From Pseudomonadota bacterium (GTDB lineage: Bacteria > Chloroflexota > UBA6077 > JAJPGT01): a stretch of 64,000 bases of DNA. A model generated the notes under the pieces. The model worked only from the letters and a program-made list of their open reading frames with translations. It had not been told where the DNA came from and did not search any database. Numbering within the stretch: the stretch's first letter is position 1; every line of letters begins with the position of its first letter. Both the position numbers and the translations under genes were made by a program. Shown here in pieces: positions 63,685 to 64,000 of the stretch. Location: the NCBI GenBank assembly GCA_021325655.1, contig JAJPGT010000070.1, positions 1-64,000 of the forward strand. Direction: 5' to 3'.

Positions 63685-64000
63685 ATTGCTCCTGCCGTCC
63701 CTTCGAGAACTCGACCGGCTCCCAGACGATCGGCGCGTCCCGGCGAAGTGGGTGGCCGTTCCAGGTATCCGGCAGCATGATCCGCTCCAGCTTCGGGTGG
63801 TCGGTGAACACGACGCCGAACAGGTCGAACACTTCGCGCTCGTAGAAGTTGAGCCCCGGGAACACCGAGACCCCGCTGGGAGCCATGCCGGCGGTGCGCG
63901 CCTTCAGCCGGAACCAGGCGTTGTCCGTAAGCGAGTGCACCAGGTAGTTCAGCTCGAAGCGGTCCTCCCGCTCCGGGAAGTCCACCGCGGTCAGGTCGAC
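63674..64000 (-). CDS. nuoC: NADH-quinone oxidoreductase subunit C, partial (5' end outside window)
   Basis: C-terminal ~108 residues. NFYEREVFDLFGVVF and HPKLERIMLPDTWNGHPLRRD are the 30-kDa subunit signature. nuoA and nuoB, if present, lie beyond the window edge. Confidence 0.94.
   Translation of the reverse strand, partial: VDLTAVDFPEREDRFELNYLVHSLTDNAWFRLKARTAGMAPSGVSVFPGLNFYEREVFDLFGVVFTDHPKLERIMLPDTWNGHPLRRDAPIVWEPVEFSKGRQEQYGD

Noticed and set aside
1-64000. tRNA, rRNA, CRISPR arrays, insertion sequences, phage genes
   Set aside because: No cloverleaf-type TTCGANNC segments with matching arms, no spaced repeats, and no transposase or integrase motifs were seen in the sequence.

Overview
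This 64 kb window is high-G+C bacterial chromosomal DNA. GTG starts are frequent, genes are tightly packed, and there are many ATGA, GTGA and TGATG overlaps. I see no rRNA, tRNA, insertion sequence or CRISPR array. The gene content best fits a Chloroflexota bacterium, probably Thermomicrobia-like. It includes an aerobic group 1h-type [NiFe] hydrogenase, DUF2079 membrane proteins, secreted proteins with LGFP-like domains, sedolisin and a full-type nuo operon. That placement is inference from gene content, not a measured phylogeny.

Layout. 1-2133 (minus) holds the hydrogenase large subunit (cut by the window edge) and small subunit, with a consensus-like promoter about 440 nt upstream. 2822-7415 (plus) holds a DUF4118/PAS/GAF histidine kinase and a membrane protein with two compensating frame slips. 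7333-12650 (minus) is a five-gene operon: Tat-type binding protein, two permeases, ATPase and an alkaline-phosphatase-superfamily phosphodiesterase. A promoter overlapped by a GntR/HutC-like operator sits upstream. 13245-18988 holds an AI-2E family transporter, glpD-glpK, MgtC and cytidine deaminase. 19016-28718 is mostly housekeeping: an inositol-dehydrogenase-like oxidoreductase, a large membrane glycosyltransferase-like protein, pyruvate kinase, lspA, an A-type Fe-S carrier, nicotinate phosphoribosyltransferase, enoyl-CoA hydratase and an ACT protein.

28856-35438 (plus) holds a secreted S53 peptidase without a large prodomain, then a class III aminotransferase, a hotdog thioesterase, an AtzG-like small subunit with its amidase, and a GerMN/Gmad2 lipoprotein. 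35465-37706 (minus) is an LppX/LprG-like lipoprotein followed by a DHA2 MFS transporter, the arrangement known from mycobacterial lprG-Rv1410c. A 33-residue cysteine-rich ORF with an ideal ribosome binding site lies at 38092-38193, followed by Crp/Fnr, LuxR-type HTH, MBL-fold and PlsC-like genes.

41149-50924 (minus) holds a PLP decarboxylase, a two-domain rhodanese, a frameshifted geranylgeranyl-reductase-like flavoprotein and three large multi-span membrane proteins, two of them DUF2079 paralogues. 51293-53071 (plus) is a secreted LGFP-like/Big-1 protein. 53177-64000 (minus) is a nuo operon, nuoC-D-E-F-G-H-I-J-K-L-N in transcription order. nuoL runs directly into nuoN with a 4-nt overlap, so nuoM is missing from this locus.

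How the genes work together. The hydrogenase and Complex I feed electrons to the respiratory chain. The ABC/phosphodiesterase operon probably acquires an organophosphorus compound. glpD/glpK handle glycerol. The LprG-like/MFS pair, the membrane glycosyltransferase-like proteins, the GGR-like flavoprotein and the PlsC-like enzyme suggest an active lipid and cell-envelope programme. Three single-base frame problems, each beside a G/C run, suggest residual base-calling errors rather than true gene decay.
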